A DNA stretch of 54,752 nucleotides from Leptospirales bacterium (GCA_016788865.1 JAEUSB010000044.1:1-54752); one strand, 5' to 3'; shown: positions 24,661-35,136, numbered from the stretch's first letter. Notes: generated by a model not told the origin, from the sequence alone. Translations and numbers: made by a program.

Positions 24661-25794
24661 CTAACGTCTGGTCTTGCGCCAGGTAAAGTTCAAGTTCAAG
24701 TAGTAGTTTGTAATCACCGCAACGGTAATTCCGATTGCGCGGTTGATTCCGGAGCCGGCGTGAGTCGCAAAAAGGCCCGTAGCTGCGAGCAGGTAGCTCA
24801 CACTCGTCTGGATCAGCAGTCCAATTAGACTGATCAAGAAGAAAGTGGCAAAACCGGCGAGCAGAGCAAGGGACTTGTGACGGCGTTCGTGGAACGTGAT
24901 GTAGTTATTCCAGACATAGTTGTTGGTAACACTCAAGCCAAAGCCCAGAAGCCAGCTTGACGGCAAGGCATTAAATGGTGCGGGCCATACATCCCGAATC
25001 AATGGCATTCCCAGTGAGTCACCTATTGCGACGGTGACGATGTAGACGATGATCCCACTCGCTCCCACGAGGCAGTACAGTACAAAAATAGGGGAAACCA
25101 GATGGCCAAACCGGAGATCCATCAGCGCCACGATATAATTACGGATAACCGAGCCACTGAGCTTGGTTTCGCCGTGTACGCGATTGCGGAATGTATAACC
25201 AACTTCCTTTACTTTGAGGCCCGGAACTCGTCCCAGGAATTCAAGTAGGATTTTGAATCCAAGTGGATTGATCTTCTCTTCTGCTTGCTGGAATATTTCG
25301 CGTGATACCATGAAATATCCGCTCATGGGATCCTTCACATTCACGGGAAGGAGCATCTTGGCCAGCATGGTTGCAGTCCAGCTGATGAAGCGGCGAAGTC
25401 TTGAAAATTCTCCAAAGCTTCCGTCTTCTGCGGCCCGGGATCCCACGGCCAGGTCGAATCCTTCTTCATTCACGGCTTTGAGTAGCCCTGGCAGGATTGC
25501 CTCATCGTGCTGAAGGTCAGCGTCCATGACAGCATAGAACTTTGCCGATGAGGAGGCCATGCCGGTCATGACCGCAGACGACAGTCCCCGCTCGTGGATT
25601 CGTCTGATGCAGCGCACGCGGGAATTCTTGCTGCCAATCTGATCGACTACCTCGTATGTTTTGTCCGGGCTATTGTCGTCAACGACCAGGATTTCATAAT
25701 CGATCTTTGCGAGGACCTTTGTCAGGCGCTCGATTAAGATGGGAATATTTTTTGATTCGTTGTAGGTAGGGAGTACGACGGTCAGAAGTCTCAC
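24661..25794 (-). CDS. GT2 dolichyl/polyprenyl-phosphate sugar synthase fused to a GtrA domain
   Basis: 377 aa. Residues 1-235 are a family 2 glycosyltransferase of the DPM1 type: VVLPTYNESKNIPIL, VVDDNSPDKT, the metal-binding DADLQHDE and GETKLSG. Residues about 240-375 contain four membrane segments of the GtrA type (FGLSVTNNYVWNNYITF, ITNYYLNLNFTWRK). The protein should load a sugar onto a polyprenyl phosphate, with the GtrA part helping membrane transfer. A partner is plausibly the GT-C-like protein at 21449-23059, though the genes are not contiguous. Confidence 0.92.
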   Translation of the reverse strand: MRLLTVVLPTYNESKNIPILIERLTKVLAKIDYEILVVDDNSPDKTYEVVDQIGSKNSRVRCIRRIHERGLSSAVMTGMASSSAKFYAVMDADLQHDEAILPGLLKAVNEEGFDLAVGSRAAEDGSFGEFSRLRRFISWTATMLAKMLLPVNVKDPMSGYFMVSREIFQQAEEKINPLGFKILLEFLGRVPGLKVKEVGYTFRNRVHGETKLSGSVIRNYIVALMDLRFGHLVSPIFVLYCLVGASGIIVYIVTVAIGDSLGMPLIRDVWPAPFNALPSSWLLGFGLSVTNNYVWNNYITFHERRHKSLALLAGFATFFLISLIGLLIQTSVSYLLAATGLFATHAGSGINRAIGITVAVITNYYLNLNFTWRKTRR

Positions 25795-25848
25795 GGACCC
25801 AGAAAATGCCAGATAGGATTACGGGCGAGCGATTTTCCCAGGGAACGA

Positions 25849-26496
25849 CTATGGTGTTATGTTACACTCGACGGTCCCTTTGAATACGCTACCGTCGCTT
25901 CCGATCATGTCGAATTGAAGGATGGCTTTGGTCACCGCATTCTGGTCTGCGTTCAGGGCAAACTCTTTCCAGGTCAAGGGACCGCGAACACCCTGAAAGC
26001 CCAGCGATACGGGCGCGGTGCTTGTAAAGATGAACGTGTAAGTTCCACCACAATTGATGTTGTCAGACGTGGTACAGGTAAATCGCCCGGTGCTCGAACA
26101 CGTCTTCAGGTTGTCCGTTGTACAGGTAGTGCTCGTGGCATTCAACGGACTGAAGGTGAAATTGTCTTTGTTGGTGTAGTAGTCGTATTTGAGGCTGAGA
26201 GTTTCCCCGTTCTTAAATATATAGTAGCTTTGAATTCCAAAGGCCGTCTTTTCCTTTTCCTTTGTCGTTGAACTCGGAGTAGTCGAGGTAGAGGTCGTAC
26301 TCGTTGTGGTCTGGGCAATCTCTGGTCCGGCCGAGCCGCAGCTGGTGGTGTAGGTGCGGTCTACATAGCCATTGAAGTAGTACGCCCCACCAACCGACGC
26401 GGCGGCTGGCCCAATGAGGAGGCCGTCGGCCTGGTCCTCTTTTTGACCACAACCGAGGAACAGGGCAAGCAGGATGAGGACCAATGGACGCAACAT
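25849..26496 (-). CDS. Lipoprotein with a Thr/Ser-rich linker
   Basis: 215 aa from ATG 26496 (MLRPLVLILLALFLGC, Cys16). After a Gly/Ala-rich segment there is a low-complexity stretch of Thr, Ser and Pro (about residues 63-82) and KEKEK, then a beta-rich C-terminal domain with several Cys. A longer reading from 26532 would place 12 residues before the signal peptide and is less likely. Lies 58 nt downstream of folE on the same strand. Family not recognised; probably outer-membrane-anchored. Confidence 0.72.
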   Translation of the reverse strand: MLRPLVLILLALFLGCGQKEDQADGLLIGPAAASVGGAYYFNGYVDRTYTTSCGSAGPEIAQTTTSTTSTSTTPSSTTKEKEKTAFGIQSYYIFKNGETLSLKYDYYTNKDNFTFSPLNATSTTCTTDNLKTCSSTGRFTCTTSDNINCGGTYTFIFTSTAPVSLGFQGVRGPLTWKEFALNADQNAVTKAILQFDMIGSDGSVFKGTVECNITP

Positions 26497-26554
26497 ACTT
26501 GTAATTTCGGTCCCTCCTGGGCCAATCTTCAAGGGCTGGTTGCCTTTAAGTCGA

Positions 26555-27160
26555 TCAATTTTTCGATGTGCGGATCAGGTCCAGGAACTCGGTCCGCGTC
26601 GAACGATCGGTCAAAAAGGTGCCCGACATGCTACTTGTGAACATCACAGAATTCTGCTTTTCCACCCCGCGCATCATCATGCACATATGCTTGCACTGCA
26701 TGACCACTCCGGCCCCAACTGGCGCTAGAACCGTGTTCAAGGCAGCCAGGACCTGCTCCGTTAATCGCTCCTGAATCTGGAGGCGGCGGGCAAACATATC
26801 AACAATCCTGGGTATCTTGGAAATCCCGATCACTTTCTTGTTGGGGATGTACCCGACGTGGACCTGTCCAAAGAAGGGTAGCAGATGGTGTTCGCACAGG
26901 CTATAGACCTCTATATCGCGAATGATGACCATGCCCTGGTTTACATCCGAGAATACAGCATCGTTTAGCAGGGTCTGTAAATCGACAAGATGACCGGAGT
27001 TGAGAAATAACAGAGCCGAGGCAGCACGCTGTGGGGTCCGTTTCAAACCTTCGCGATCCGGGTCTTCACCCAGCGACCGGAGCATCTCGCGATAATGACC
27101 CGCCACGGCTTCGAGTTTTGCAGCCTGTCCATTTCCCTGTATCAGTGTTTCAAATTCCAA
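26555..27160 (-). CDS. folE: GTP cyclohydrolase I FolE
   Basis: 201 aa from TTG 27160, chosen because TGAGG lies 5 nt upstream and this start follows the stop of the preceding gene; the ATG at 27226 would overlap that gene by 59 nt. Family motifs: [15 protein letters not shown], the zinc site in [40 protein letters not shown] and [12 protein letters not shown]. It converts GTP to dihydroneopterin triphosphate, the first step of tetrahydrofolate synthesis. Confidence 0.96.
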   Translation of the reverse strand: MEFETLIQGNGQAAKLEAVAGHYREMLRSLGEDPDREGLKRTPQRAASALLFLNSGHLVDLQTLLNDAVFSDVNQGMVIIRDIEVYSLCEHHLLPFFGQVHVGYIPNKKVIGISKIPRIVDMFARRLQIQERLTEQVLAALNTVLAPVGAGVVMQCKHMCMMMRGVEKQNSVMFTSSMSGTFLTDRSTRTEFLDLIRTSKN

Positions 27161-27167
27161 ATTGTCC

Positions 27168-28307
27168 TCACTTGTTCCTGTCCGCTGCGGCCTGGAGAGC
27201 CTTTTCCCATTCCGTAAATGGCTCACGCCGGAACATCATTTCTCGCTCATGACTCAAATACAAAAGACCCTGATCCTCGGGATCTTCACCATAGACTACG
27301 ATTGCGCCAATGGCGCGTAACGGCAGGTTCTTCTTGCCCGAGATGGGATGAAAGAGTGCTGGCGTGTCTCCATTTAAATAGAAAACATTCCCGGAGACAA
27401 GCATCTGGATCGGGTCAATCGTTGGTGCCGGCATTGTTTCGTCCGAAACGCGATCGGCATGGACTGGAGCCAGCCGATACTTTCCAGAACTTCCTGTGAA
27501 GACCACGCCAAGTGGGGGTGTGGTATCCGTCTTGCTCAGCTCTCGCCGGACGATGTCCGGTTCCGGGTCAGCAAAGTAGACCTGCGGTCTGGCGATGCCA
27601 TCTTTCAGCGTGGTCATGTTCTGTCCGGATACAAACAAATGCATGCGATACTGTCCTGCTGCCCCAAAGAAGACGTAGAGGTTATTCTGCGCATCCGGGA
27701 CGATGAAGAATCGATTTGTCAGTTTGGGGAATTTTGCCTGGAAGGTGGCCTTTTCGAGCAACACATCCTCGGTCGTCTTTTCGCCATCCTTCAAATGAAT
27801 GCGGCCGACTCCCCCTTTGGCCGTGTAGAGTATCTCCTGGCCATCGTGCGTGATGGCGGCGCCAGCGTCGCAAGAGGGGATTTCATGGATGACTTCGCGC
27901 TCAAGTAGATTTACAGCGATCAGGCCACATGCCTGCTCTTTGATACCCAGGACCAGGCCAAATTTGCCACCGGGAGCAATCTGGATATTCTTGATTTTGC
28001 GATCAAGATTCAGTTCATTCTTCTTGCCGTTTCGGAGCACAACGAGCCTGGTCTCGCCCTTGACCCAGACAGCCGTCCGGGCGCCCGGGCTTGACTGTGG
28101 CATTTGAAGATCGCCGTCATCGATTGAGCGGGCGTGATCCTGATTCTCTTTTGTGAGTTCTGTCCGAATCAATTCCTCGGCTTGAGCTTTGTTGCCGCTC
28201 TTGATCAGCTCGTTTATTTCCTGCAGTTTCTTTTCATGCCCGGAGCATGCGGCAAGAAACACGAGGCATCCAATCAAAGTAATAGGCGAAAGGAACAAAG
28301 GACGCAT
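27168..28307 (-). CDS. Lipoprotein with beta-propeller-like repeats
   Basis: 379 aa. Signal peptide and lipobox LVFLAAC (Cys21). A short helical segment ([20 protein letters not shown]) follows, then a long beta-rich region with repeated strand patterns such as [38 protein letters not shown] and [15 protein letters not shown], like blades of a propeller. No catalytic motif. Upstream of folE, 7 nt before its start, and divergent from aspS. Function unknown. Confidence 0.75.
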   Translation of the reverse strand: MRPLFLSPITLIGCLVFLAACSGHEKKLQEINELIKSGNKAQAEELIRTELTKENQDHARSIDDGDLQMPQSSPGARTAVWVKGETRLVVLRNGKKNELNLDRKIKNIQIAPGGKFGLVLGIKEQACGLIAVNLLEREVIHEIPSCDAGAAITHDGQEILYTAKGGVGRIHLKDGEKTTEDVLLEKATFQAKFPKLTNRFFIVPDAQNNLYVFFGAAGQYRMHLFVSGQNMTTLKDGIARPQVYFADPEPDIVRRELSKTDTTPPLGVVFTGSSGKYRLAPVHADRVSDETMPAPTIDPIQMLVSGNVFYLNGDTPALFHPISGKKNLPLRAIGAIVVYGEDPEDQGLLYLSHEREMMFRREPFTEWEKALQAAADRNK

Positions 28308-28362
28308 TCAGACGACTTAAAACAAATTGACGCCCTTTTCAAGCAGGAATGTCTGGAAAACC

Positions 28363-30177
28363 GTGCATAATTGGTTTCACAACGTATTTAGCAGCAGAAT
28401 TGGCTGCGGAGAACTCAAAAAAGCTGGCGAATCAGTCAGTCTGGCTGGTTGGGCCTTTCGCTATCGCGATCAGGGTGGCCTTGTATTTGTCGATCTAAGG
28501 GATAGAACGGGAATTGTCCAGGTCGTATTCGATCGCAGTTCACTCGGAGACGCGTTTGACGCGGCAACCCATATTCGCGCAGAAACTGTCCTTGCTATTC
28601 AGGGGAAAGTGCGCAATCGCTCGGCGGAAACTGTTAACCCAAAGATTGCCACCGGCAAGATTGAGGTAGTTGCAGAGAAATACGAAATTATTAATATTTC
28701 TAAACCATTACCGTTTCAGTTGGACGAGTTTTCAGAAGCCGGCGAAGAGCACAGACTCAAGTATCGCTATCTTGATATGCGTCGCGATGAGATGAAAGAT
28801 ACGCTCATCATTCGCTCCAAACTCAATCAGGCCATCCGTCAATATTTGGAGAAAGAAGAGTTCATTGAAGTTGAAACTCCCATTCTCATTAAGTCTACTC
28901 CGGAAGGCGCGCGAGATTTCCTGGTGCCTGCGCGACTCTCGCCCGGCAAGTTCTATGCACTTCCGCAGTCGCCGCAGCTGTTTAAGCAGATACTGATGGT
29001 GGCAGGTCTTGAACGTTACTTTCAAATTGTGAAATGCTTTCGCGATGAGGATCTTCGTGCAGACCGTCAGCCGGAATTCACCCAGCTCGATATGGAGTAC
29101 AGCTTCGTAGATGAAGAGATGATCATCAAATCACTCGAGGGCCTCTGGTCTCATGTGCTAAAGAAAGTCTTTGATGTTAAAGTTAAAGTGCCGTTTCCTT
29201 CTATCACATATCAAGAGTCGATGGAGAACTATGGAACGGACAGGCCGGATCTTCGCTTTGATATGAAGCTGGTAGATATTGCCGATATCGCAAAGAAGAG
29301 CAGCTTCCAGGTATTTCATAAAGCAATTGAAGCAGGCGGACGCGTTAAGGCCATTTGCGTTCCCGGTGGCGCGGTCCTGTCGCGGAAAGACATTGATGAT
29401 CTAACCGCCTGGGTAGGACAGGATTTTGGTGCCAAAGGTCTTGCATGGATGAAGCATGAAGCCGACGGACTCAAATCTGCCGTCTCAAAGTTTTTCACGC
29501 CTGAACTGCTGGAAGAGATGGCCAAAAGGCTCAAGACGAAAGTCGGTGATATTGTGTTCTTTGCCGGAGATCGTCCGCATATCGTTAATAATACGCTGGG
29601 CAATCTGAGGTTGCGGCTGGGCAAACAGCTGAATCTCATTCCGGATGAATGGAATTTTGTATGGGTTCGGGACTTCCCGTTGTTTGAACGTGATCCGGAC
29701 ACGGGCACGCTTCACGCCGTCCACCATCCTTTTACCGCGCCGCGGCCCGAAGATTTGCCAATTCTGAATGATCCGGAGCGTTTCAAGAAGGAAGGGCACA
29801 CAATCCTTTCGCGCGCCTATGATCTTGTGTTGAACGGAACGGAACTGGGCGGTGGTTCAATCCGGATTCACGACAAGGAAACACAGTCGACCGTGTTCAG
29901 GGCACTGGGTGTTGGAGAGGAAGAGGCCAGGCAAAAGTTCGGCTTCCTCCTGGAAGCACTGGAATACGGAGCACCTCCGCATGGCGGGGTCGCGTTTGGC
30001 GTGGATCGCGTGTTGATGTTACTTCTAAAAAAGGGTTCCATTCGCGACGTTATTGCTTTTCCTAAAACGCAGAAGGGGACGGATCTCATGTCCGACTGTC
30101 CATCGCCTGTGGCAATCGAGCAGCTTCGCGAACTCAAGATTCGTTCCACTGCAGAAGCAAAAGATACACAGGGTTAG
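28363..30177 (+). CDS. aspS: Aspartyl-tRNA synthetase
   Basis: 604 aa from GTG 28363, preceded by GGAA; a TTG at 28327 would add 12 residues. The N-terminal OB-fold anticodon-binding domain (GGLVFVDLRDRTGIVQVVFD) is followed by class II motif 1, motif 2 (FRDEDLRADRQPEFTQLDMEYS), the bacterial GAD insertion domain (about 300-425) and motif 3 (GVAFGVDRVLMLL). The GAD domain marks the bacterial type. It charges tRNA-Asp. Divergent from the lipoprotein gene upstream. Confidence 0.97.
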   Translation: MHNWFHNVFSSRIGCGELKKAGESVSLAGWAFRYRDQGGLVFVDLRDRTGIVQVVFDRSSLGDAFDAATHIRAETVLAIQGKVRNRSAETVNPKIATGKIEVVAEKYEIINISKPLPFQLDEFSEAGEEHRLKYRYLDMRRDEMKDTLIIRSKLNQAIRQYLEKEEFIEVETPILIKSTPEGARDFLVPARLSPGKFYALPQSPQLFKQILMVAGLERYFQIVKCFRDEDLRADRQPEFTQLDMEYSFVDEEMIIKSLEGLWSHVLKKVFDVKVKVPFPSITYQESMENYGTDRPDLRFDMKLVDIADIAKKSSFQVFHKAIEAGGRVKAICVPGGAVLSRKDIDDLTAWVGQDFGAKGLAWMKHEADGLKSAVSKFFTPELLEEMAKRLKTKVGDIVFFAGDRPHIVNNTLGNLRLRLGKQLNLIPDEWNFVWVRDFPLFERDPDTGTLHAVHHPFTAPRPEDLPILNDPERFKKEGHTILSRAYDLVLNGTELGGGSIRIHDKETQSTVFRALGVGEEEARQKFGFLLEALEYGAPPHGGVAFGVDRVLMLLLKKGSIRDVIAFPKTQKGTDLMSDCPSPVAIEQLRELKIRSTAEAKDTQG

Positions 30178-30428
30178 GCGCCGATTTATGAAACTTTCTG
30201 CGACGCATCAGAACCCGCTAGCGACCCGGCCAACGCAGATTTGTCCGGGAAGAATATTCCAAACCACTTCGCGACAAGACCCGCGCAGACTATCCGGCAG
30301 GCAGATTGCGACGAAAGGGCATTGTGCATGGATGCACAGGTGTCGCGAAGGCCACGGATGGCCGAGAGCGACCGATGCGCGCAACTGCCGGTCGGCAGTA
30401 GTACCTGCGGGGGCCGCCAGAGCGATGA
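30178..30428. other. 251-nt gene-free stretch with several hairpins, two with NGGA loops
   Basis: No convincing gene. On the plus strand TGTGCA-TGGA-TGCACA (30323-30338) and GGCCA-CGGA-TGGCC (30350-30363) are adjacent hairpins with tetraloops ending GGA. The second is enclosed by GTCGC (30342-30346) and GCGAC (30368-30372). ACTGCC-GGTC-GGCAGT (30384-30399) is a third perfect hairpin. An 82-codon reading frame from 30188 runs through them but has no protein-like character. Candidates are a small RNA, an mRNA leader of phoH, or a dispersed hairpin repeat. Confidence 0.45.
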
Positions 30429-31394
30429 ATGATTGAAAAGAAAGTCGCATTTGAAAGCAGGGAACTCTTCGAACATCTCTGTGGTGTTCGGGATCAGAAT
30501 ATTGCACGCCTGGAAGAAATGCTTTCGGTGAGACTCATTCCCCGCGGAAAAAGTATGCTCGTCCATGCTGATAATGCGGAGCTCGCCGAGCGCGCGGTTG
30601 GTTACCTGGAACATGTGGGTGAGCGTTTCTCGGATCCGGGTCGAATCAAGAACCTGGAAGAAGGCGAGCTATTGCAGCTGCTCCATTCCGAGGCCGCAGA
30701 GCCACCATCGTCAAACGGCGATGTCTCCATGGATTTTAAGATTTTTACCAATTTCCGTGGCAAGCCCATCTATCCGCGAACGGCCCGTCAGGCGGAATTC
30801 GTAAGCTCCATACTTTCTCGTCCGGTCACAATCAGCCTTGGTCCCGCCGGAACAGGCAAAACGTTTCTAAGTATCGTGAGCGCCTGTAGACTATTGATGA
30901 GCGGCGCTGTGGAGCGTATCGTGCTTACGCGTCCCGCTGTTGAAGCCGGCGAATCGCTCGGGTTTCTTCCGGGTGATATGGCACAGAAAGTGGATCCTTA
31001 TTTGCGCCCCGTCCTCGACGCGCTGAACGAATGCCTGGGAACAGAGCGCGTGAATGAAATGATCGCTTCGCGCAAAATTGAAATTGCACCACTGGCGTTC
31101 ATGCGCGGGCGCACCCTTTCGCATTCGTGCGTGGTCCTCGACGAAGCCCAGAATTGCACGCTCCTGCAACTAAAGATGTTTCTGACCAGGCTTGGTCGCG
31201 AATCCAGGATGTGTCTATCGGGTGATGTTACGCAAATCGATCTACCCCCGGGTAAATCCGGCCTTGCAAAGGCAATTGAGATTCTCTCCGGAATGGATGG
31301 AATCGGGCTTGTAGAGTTCGGGCGGGAAGATATAGTAAGACATCCAATGGTAGCCAAGATCGTTGCGGCGTTTGATCGCGCCCAGAAGGAATAA
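30429..31394 (+). CDS. phoH: PhoH-family ATPase
   Basis: 321 aa. An N-terminal KH-like segment (about 10-75) precedes the P-loop domain: Walker [29 protein letters not shown], Walker [10 protein letters not shown] and the sensor [11 protein letters not shown]. This is the YbeZ/PhoH group, usually encoded beside ybeY and involved in RNA or ribosome metabolism. Here it heads a phoH-pgpH-ybeY run. Confidence 0.95.
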   Translation: MIEKKVAFESRELFEHLCGVRDQNIARLEEMLSVRLIPRGKSMLVHADNAELAERAVGYLEHVGERFSDPGRIKNLEEGELLQLLHSEAAEPPSSNGDVSMDFKIFTNFRGKPIYPRTARQAEFVSSILSRPVTISLGPAGTGKTFLSIVSACRLLMSGAVERIVLTRPAVEAGESLGFLPGDMAQKVDPYLRPVLDALNECLGTERVNEMIASRKIEIAPLAFMRGRTLSHSCVVLDEAQNCTLLQLKMFLTRLGRESRMCLSGDVTQIDLPPGKSGLAKAIEILSGMDGIGLVEFGREDIVRHPMVAKIVAAFDRAQKE

Positions 31395-31396
31395 CA

Positions 31397-33766
31397 GTGT
31401 CTTCCCCAATGGAGAAATTCAGCTCTCCGCTGCGTCGTTTAACCGCCGCTATATCTGAAGTTCTGTCTTCGCCCAGGCCGCTGCGCCTTGTACGCCGAAT
31501 TCAGGCTCTGCTTATCACGGTGACGCTACTTGTGATCACGATTGTGATTACGTATCCAGTCTGGAATGAACGTGGTCCGGACCTTCGTGCCGGAGGGCCG
31601 TTTGACGCAAACAAGGTGGCTCAGGAGACCATTGTTGCTCGTGTGTCGGTAGATTTTCCAAGGCTCGATCAGTATGAGGACAGCAAGACGATTGCGATTG
31701 CTGCAGTGCCTCTTCATTTTGAGCGGAATCTCAACAGCATAACGGGCCCGGACGGTAAGAGCCTTCAACTGCTCTTACAAGAAGAGTTTGCGGGAATTGT
31801 AAAATGTCGCGAGAAAGCAAAAACTGAACCCGCCTTCCTTGCCTGCACGCGCGCGTTGCCGGGGCTAAGCAAGGTTCGTGAACCGCGCGTCATCGTTTAT
31901 GCAGACAGAGCAAAGATCATTGCGAAAGCGGTCGAATGCGCGCACCTGATCTTCGAGAATTCGCTGATTGTTTCAAAGTCACCGGCGGAATTCGACGCCC
32001 AGGCTACAACGGCACCAAACTTATTGGTCCGGGATCTGGCTCCCAATAAGCCGGATACATTCAAGAGCCTTCCTTTTGAGGCAGTCATCCTAAAGGACCA
32101 GATTGGACAGGCTAAGTCACGCGAGCTATTTAGTGAAGTAGTCAAGCCCGCAGCACCGGATCCGGTCTTGCGGACTGCAATCCTTGACTGGATCCTTCCA
32201 TTGATTGTATCGCTCGATGCGATGCGTTTCCTGCCTGATGAAACAGAAAAGGCGCGCAAGGAAGCCGTCGCACGGATTGATATCCCCCACATGCGGATCG
32301 CGGAAGGGGAGCCAATTGTGCGTGCCGGTGAAATCATCCGACCAGAAAACCGTACGGCACTTGAGGTTCATCAGCGTTTGCATCTGCGCGAAAAAGCAAA
32401 GCGCATTGCGGCTATCTGCATTCAGAATTTCTTGCTCCTTCTGCTGCTCGTATTCTTTGCCTATCGATTTGAGCTCAAACGCATGAGTGACGTTACTTCC
32501 AACCTGGTATTCTTCCTGAATATCTGGCTATTCTGCGGCGTGCTGTTCCTGATTGAAACCTTCTGGCACGAGTCGGGTGTTTCTACCCAGACGGAGATCT
32601 TTGGGTCCTGGGTGCCCATCGGGATTTTTGCCGTATTGTTTGCGATTCTCTCAGGTGAGTTAATTGCTCTGGCCGGTTCGATATTCCTGTCTCTGTTAGT
32701 GTTTGGTGTCAGTCAATATGATCCGCAATCGTTTCTGCATTGTTTCGTGCTCTCGCTCGCTGCCGTCTGGTGCGGTGTCCGAATTCAGAAACGGATTCAC
32801 TTTCTTGCAGCGTCTGTATTTCTCACGTTGCTTGCCGGGCTCTTGCTGACCGCTGGTTGGCTATATGAAAACCGCGCCATTATTTCGCAAACCGGCGGGG
32901 ATTTGCTGACGCTAGAATACAAAAAGGCATTGCAGATGACGCTGTTCTCGGCCATGAGCACCGCATTTGTTATCGTCATTCTTCCTATTTACGAGTCCGT
33001 CTTTAACGTCCCAACTCGCTTTCGTTTACAAGAACTCTCGGATTCGTCAAATCCATTGCTCCAAGAATTTTACAGGCTTGCACCTTCCACCTGGAATCAT
33101 ACATTGATGGTTGCGAGCTTGACGGAAAAGGCTTGCGAACGCCTGGGTTTGAACACGCTCCTTGCGCGTACCGGTGTCTACTATCACGATATTGGAAAGA
33201 TGAAACGGGCAGGGTTCTTTGTGGAGAACCAGCATCTGATACCCCGGCCAGAGAACATCGACAAGAACGATCCGGAAAAAGCGGCGCGCGTCATCATAGA
33301 TCACGTTCTTGATGGACTTGCCATTGCGAAGAAGATCAGGTTACCGCGCGAGGTAATGGCATTCATACCGGAACACCACGGCACATCCACAATGTCCTTT
33401 TTCTATCACCAGGCGCTTGAGAAATCAAAACGCCGCATCAAACGCGAAAACTTCCGCTACCCGGGACCGCGGCCGCAGTCAAAAGAAACGGGGATTGTGA
33501 TGATTGCAGATTCACTCGAAGCGGCAAGCCGTTCGCTCGATGAAGTTACAGAAAGTTCCATTGAAGCACTCATTCAAAAAATCATGAATATGAAGCTGGC
33601 GGAAGATCAGCTTGATGAATCCGGACTTACAATGGGAGATTTGACCGTTATTCGCCAGGCATTCAGCGATGTTCTGCTGAGCTCATTTCATCACAGGCCA
33701 CGTTATCCGGCTATGGAGGCCACAAAAAGACTTGAGGAAGCCAGGAAGGCAACGCCCCGCTCTTGA
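31397..33766 (+). CDS. pgpH: 7TM-HD domain phosphohydrolase, PgpH-type c-di-AMP phosphodiesterase
   Basis: 789 aa with a GTG start, 2 nt after phoH, with AAGGA 7 nt upstream. One N-terminal membrane helix (about 37-55), a large extracytoplasmic domain (about 60-330), seven membrane segments (about 333-535) and a cytoplasmic HD domain: NHTLMVASLTEKACERLG, YYHDIGKMKRAGFF, HVLDGLAIAKK and IPEHHGTSTMSFFYHQA. HD residues are intact. Characterised members degrade cyclic di-AMP; I see no c-di-AMP synthase gene in this window. Stop overlaps the ybeY start. Confidence 0.92.
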   Translation: MSSPMEKFSSPLRRLTAAISEVLSSPRPLRLVRRIQALLITVTLLVITIVITYPVWNERGPDLRAGGPFDANKVAQETIVARVSVDFPRLDQYEDSKTIAIAAVPLHFERNLNSITGPDGKSLQLLLQEEFAGIVKCREKAKTEPAFLACTRALPGLSKVREPRVIVYADRAKIIAKAVECAHLIFENSLIVSKSPAEFDAQATTAPNLLVRDLAPNKPDTFKSLPFEAVILKDQIGQAKSRELFSEVVKPAAPDPVLRTAILDWILPLIVSLDAMRFLPDETEKARKEAVARIDIPHMRIAEGEPIVRAGEIIRPENRTALEVHQRLHLREKAKRIAAICIQNFLLLLLLVFFAYRFELKRMSDVTSNLVFFLNIWLFCGVLFLIETFWHESGVSTQTEIFGSWVPIGIFAVLFAILSGELIALAGSIFLSLLVFGVSQYDPQSFLHCFVLSLAAVWCGVRIQKRIHFLAASVFLTLLAGLLLTAGWLYENRAIISQTGGDLLTLEYKKALQMTLFSAMSTAFVIVILPIYESVFNVPTRFRLQELSDSSNPLLQEFYRLAPSTWNHTLMVASLTEKACERLGLNTLLARTGVYYHDIGKMKRAGFFVENQHLIPRPENIDKNDPEKAARVIIDHVLDGLAIAKKIRLPREVMAFIPEHHGTSTMSFFYHQALEKSKRRIKRENFRYPGPRPQSKETGIVMIADSLEAASRSLDEVTESSIEALIQKIMNMKLAEDQLDESGLTMGDLTVIRQAFSDVLLSSFHHRPRYPAMEATKRLEEARKATPRS

Positions 33767-34233
33767 GTCTTGTCACGATTCAGTTTACTCCGGGGACTAA
33801 AGGTCTGCCTGGAAAGGCCAGAATCAAAGGAGACGCGGAGCGCATATTACAGCGCCTTCCGGACGCGCCGTATCATATGACCCTCCATGTGGTTACAGAT
33901 ACAGGTATTCGGAAACTGAATCGCAAATACCGGGGTAAGGATACTGCAACCGACGTGCTGAGCTTCCCATTGCAGGAATTTACAAGGTCACGGGTGCCGA
34001 GGCCAATTGCGCCTGTGCGCGGACCTGGAGGAATCCTTGAGATCGGTGATGTATTTATTGCGGCAGGAGTGTGTAAGCGTCAGGCCAAAGAAATTGGGCA
34101 TAGTGTTCACGATGAATTCTACAGACTTCTGGTTCATGGGATTCTGCACCTGCTCGGGTATGATCACGAGCGCTCGGAAGCAGAGGAGAAACGAATGATA
34201 CAGAAGGAAGACGAGCTGCTCGCACTTGTTTGA
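33763..34233 (+). CDS. ybeY: Endoribonuclease YbeY
   Basis: 156 aa with a TTG start overlapping the pgpH stop (TTGA). The zinc-binding motif HGILHLLGYDHERSEAEEKRM has the three His in the H-x3-H-x5-H pattern. Central strands read VLSFPLQEF and GDVFIAAGV. YbeY acts in 16S rRNA 3' maturation and ribosome quality control. Its place next to phoH and the 7TM-HD gene is the common bacterial order. Confidence 0.96.
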   Translation: MSLVTIQFTPGTKGLPGKARIKGDAERILQRLPDAPYHMTLHVVTDTGIRKLNRKYRGKDTATDVLSFPLQEFTRSRVPRPIAPVRGPGGILEIGDVFIAAGVCKRQAKEIGHSVHDEFYRLLVHGILHLLGYDHERSEAEEKRMIQKEDELLALV

Positions 34234-34351
34234 TTTGGGCAATAGATTTGAAGTTGTGTTGTAATCGCACTCTCGTAACTGGACACCAGGAGAGAATCGG
34301 GTAAGCTCATCCAATCGGTCGAGCCCAATTCAGTTTTAGTAAGGAAATCGT

Positions 34352-35122
34352 ATGAACTTAAAGGACAGGACAGTCGTAATCACAGGAGCCGGTGGAGGAA
34401 TTGGAGCGGCCATGGCGCGTCAGTTCGCCTCAAAGGGAGCTAACGTTGTGCTCTCGGACATTCGCGCGGAAAATGTAGAAAAAGTGGCCCATGATGTTCG
34501 AGGTTTGGGCGTTCAGGCCCATGTCGTGCTCGGAGATATTGCAAAAGAAGCCGACGCGGAGGCATTGATGGCGGCGGCCGTGAAGCAAACGGGTCGAATT
34601 GATGTGGCGGTGCTTAACGCGGGAATATTGCGGGACGGTTTGCTGGTGCGCGTGGACAAGGAGACCGGGAAGGTAAAGGGAAAACTTTCACTGGAACAAT
34701 GGCAGTCTGTCATTGATGTGAATCTCACGGGTGTTTTCTTAACCGGACGCGAGGCTGCCGTTCAAATGATTGAAACCGGATCAAAGGGCGCAATCATCAC
34801 AATCGCTTCTGTTTCTATGCATGGAAATCCTGGTCAGTCCAACTACTCTGCTGCCAAGGCCGGCGTTGCATCCATGACCAGACTCTGGGCGCAGGAATTG
34901 TCTCGCTATCGCATTCGCGTTGCTGGAATTGCACCGGGTTTTATCCGGACCGACATGGTAATGAAGGATATGAAGCCGGAAGCTCTCGCGAAATGGGAGG
35001 CCATGATTCCGATTGGTCGCCTGGGGGAAGCGCAGGAAATCGCAGACAGCGCTGTCTTCATTGCTGAAAACGATCTTGTTAACGGTGTTATTCTTGAGAT
35101 CAGCGGCGGCGTGAAAGTATGA
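34352..35122 (+). CDS. Short-chain dehydrogenase/reductase (FabG-like)
   Basis: 256 aa, standard SDR length. The cofactor loop is TGAGGGIG. The second motif is LNAG. Catalytic residues are Ser in IASVSMHG and Tyr-x3-Lys in SNYSAAKAG, followed by [10 protein letters not shown]. The C-terminus [13 protein letters not shown] is typical of FabG/PhaB-type ketoacyl reductases. RBS AAGGAA lies before the ATG. The downstream MarR gene suggests regulated expression; the substrate cannot be read from the sequence. Confidence 0.9.
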   Translation: MNLKDRTVVITGAGGGIGAAMARQFASKGANVVLSDIRAENVEKVAHDVRGLGVQAHVVLGDIAKEADAEALMAAAVKQTGRIDVAVLNAGILRDGLLVRVDKETGKVKGKLSLEQWQSVIDVNLTGVFLTGREAAVQMIETGSKGAIITIASVSMHGNPGQSNYSAAKAGVASMTRLWAQELSRYRIRVAGIAPGFIRTDMVMKDMKPEALAKWEAMIPIGRLGEAQEIADSAVFIAENDLVNGVILEISGGVKV

Positions 35123-35136
35123 TGGGATTTGCAAAC

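Noticed and set aside
30179..30187. GCCGATTT after aspS, similar to a sigma-28 -10
   Set aside because: No matching -35 at proper spacing. It shows how easily CCGA cores arise in this sequence and is a caution for the other sigma-28 calls.
30188..30436. 82-codon reading frame beginning ATG after aspS and overlapping the phoH start
   Set aside because: Composition is rich in Arg, Cys, Pro and Ala with no hydrophobic core pattern, no Shine-Dalgarno, and it runs through several perfect hairpins. More likely non-coding.
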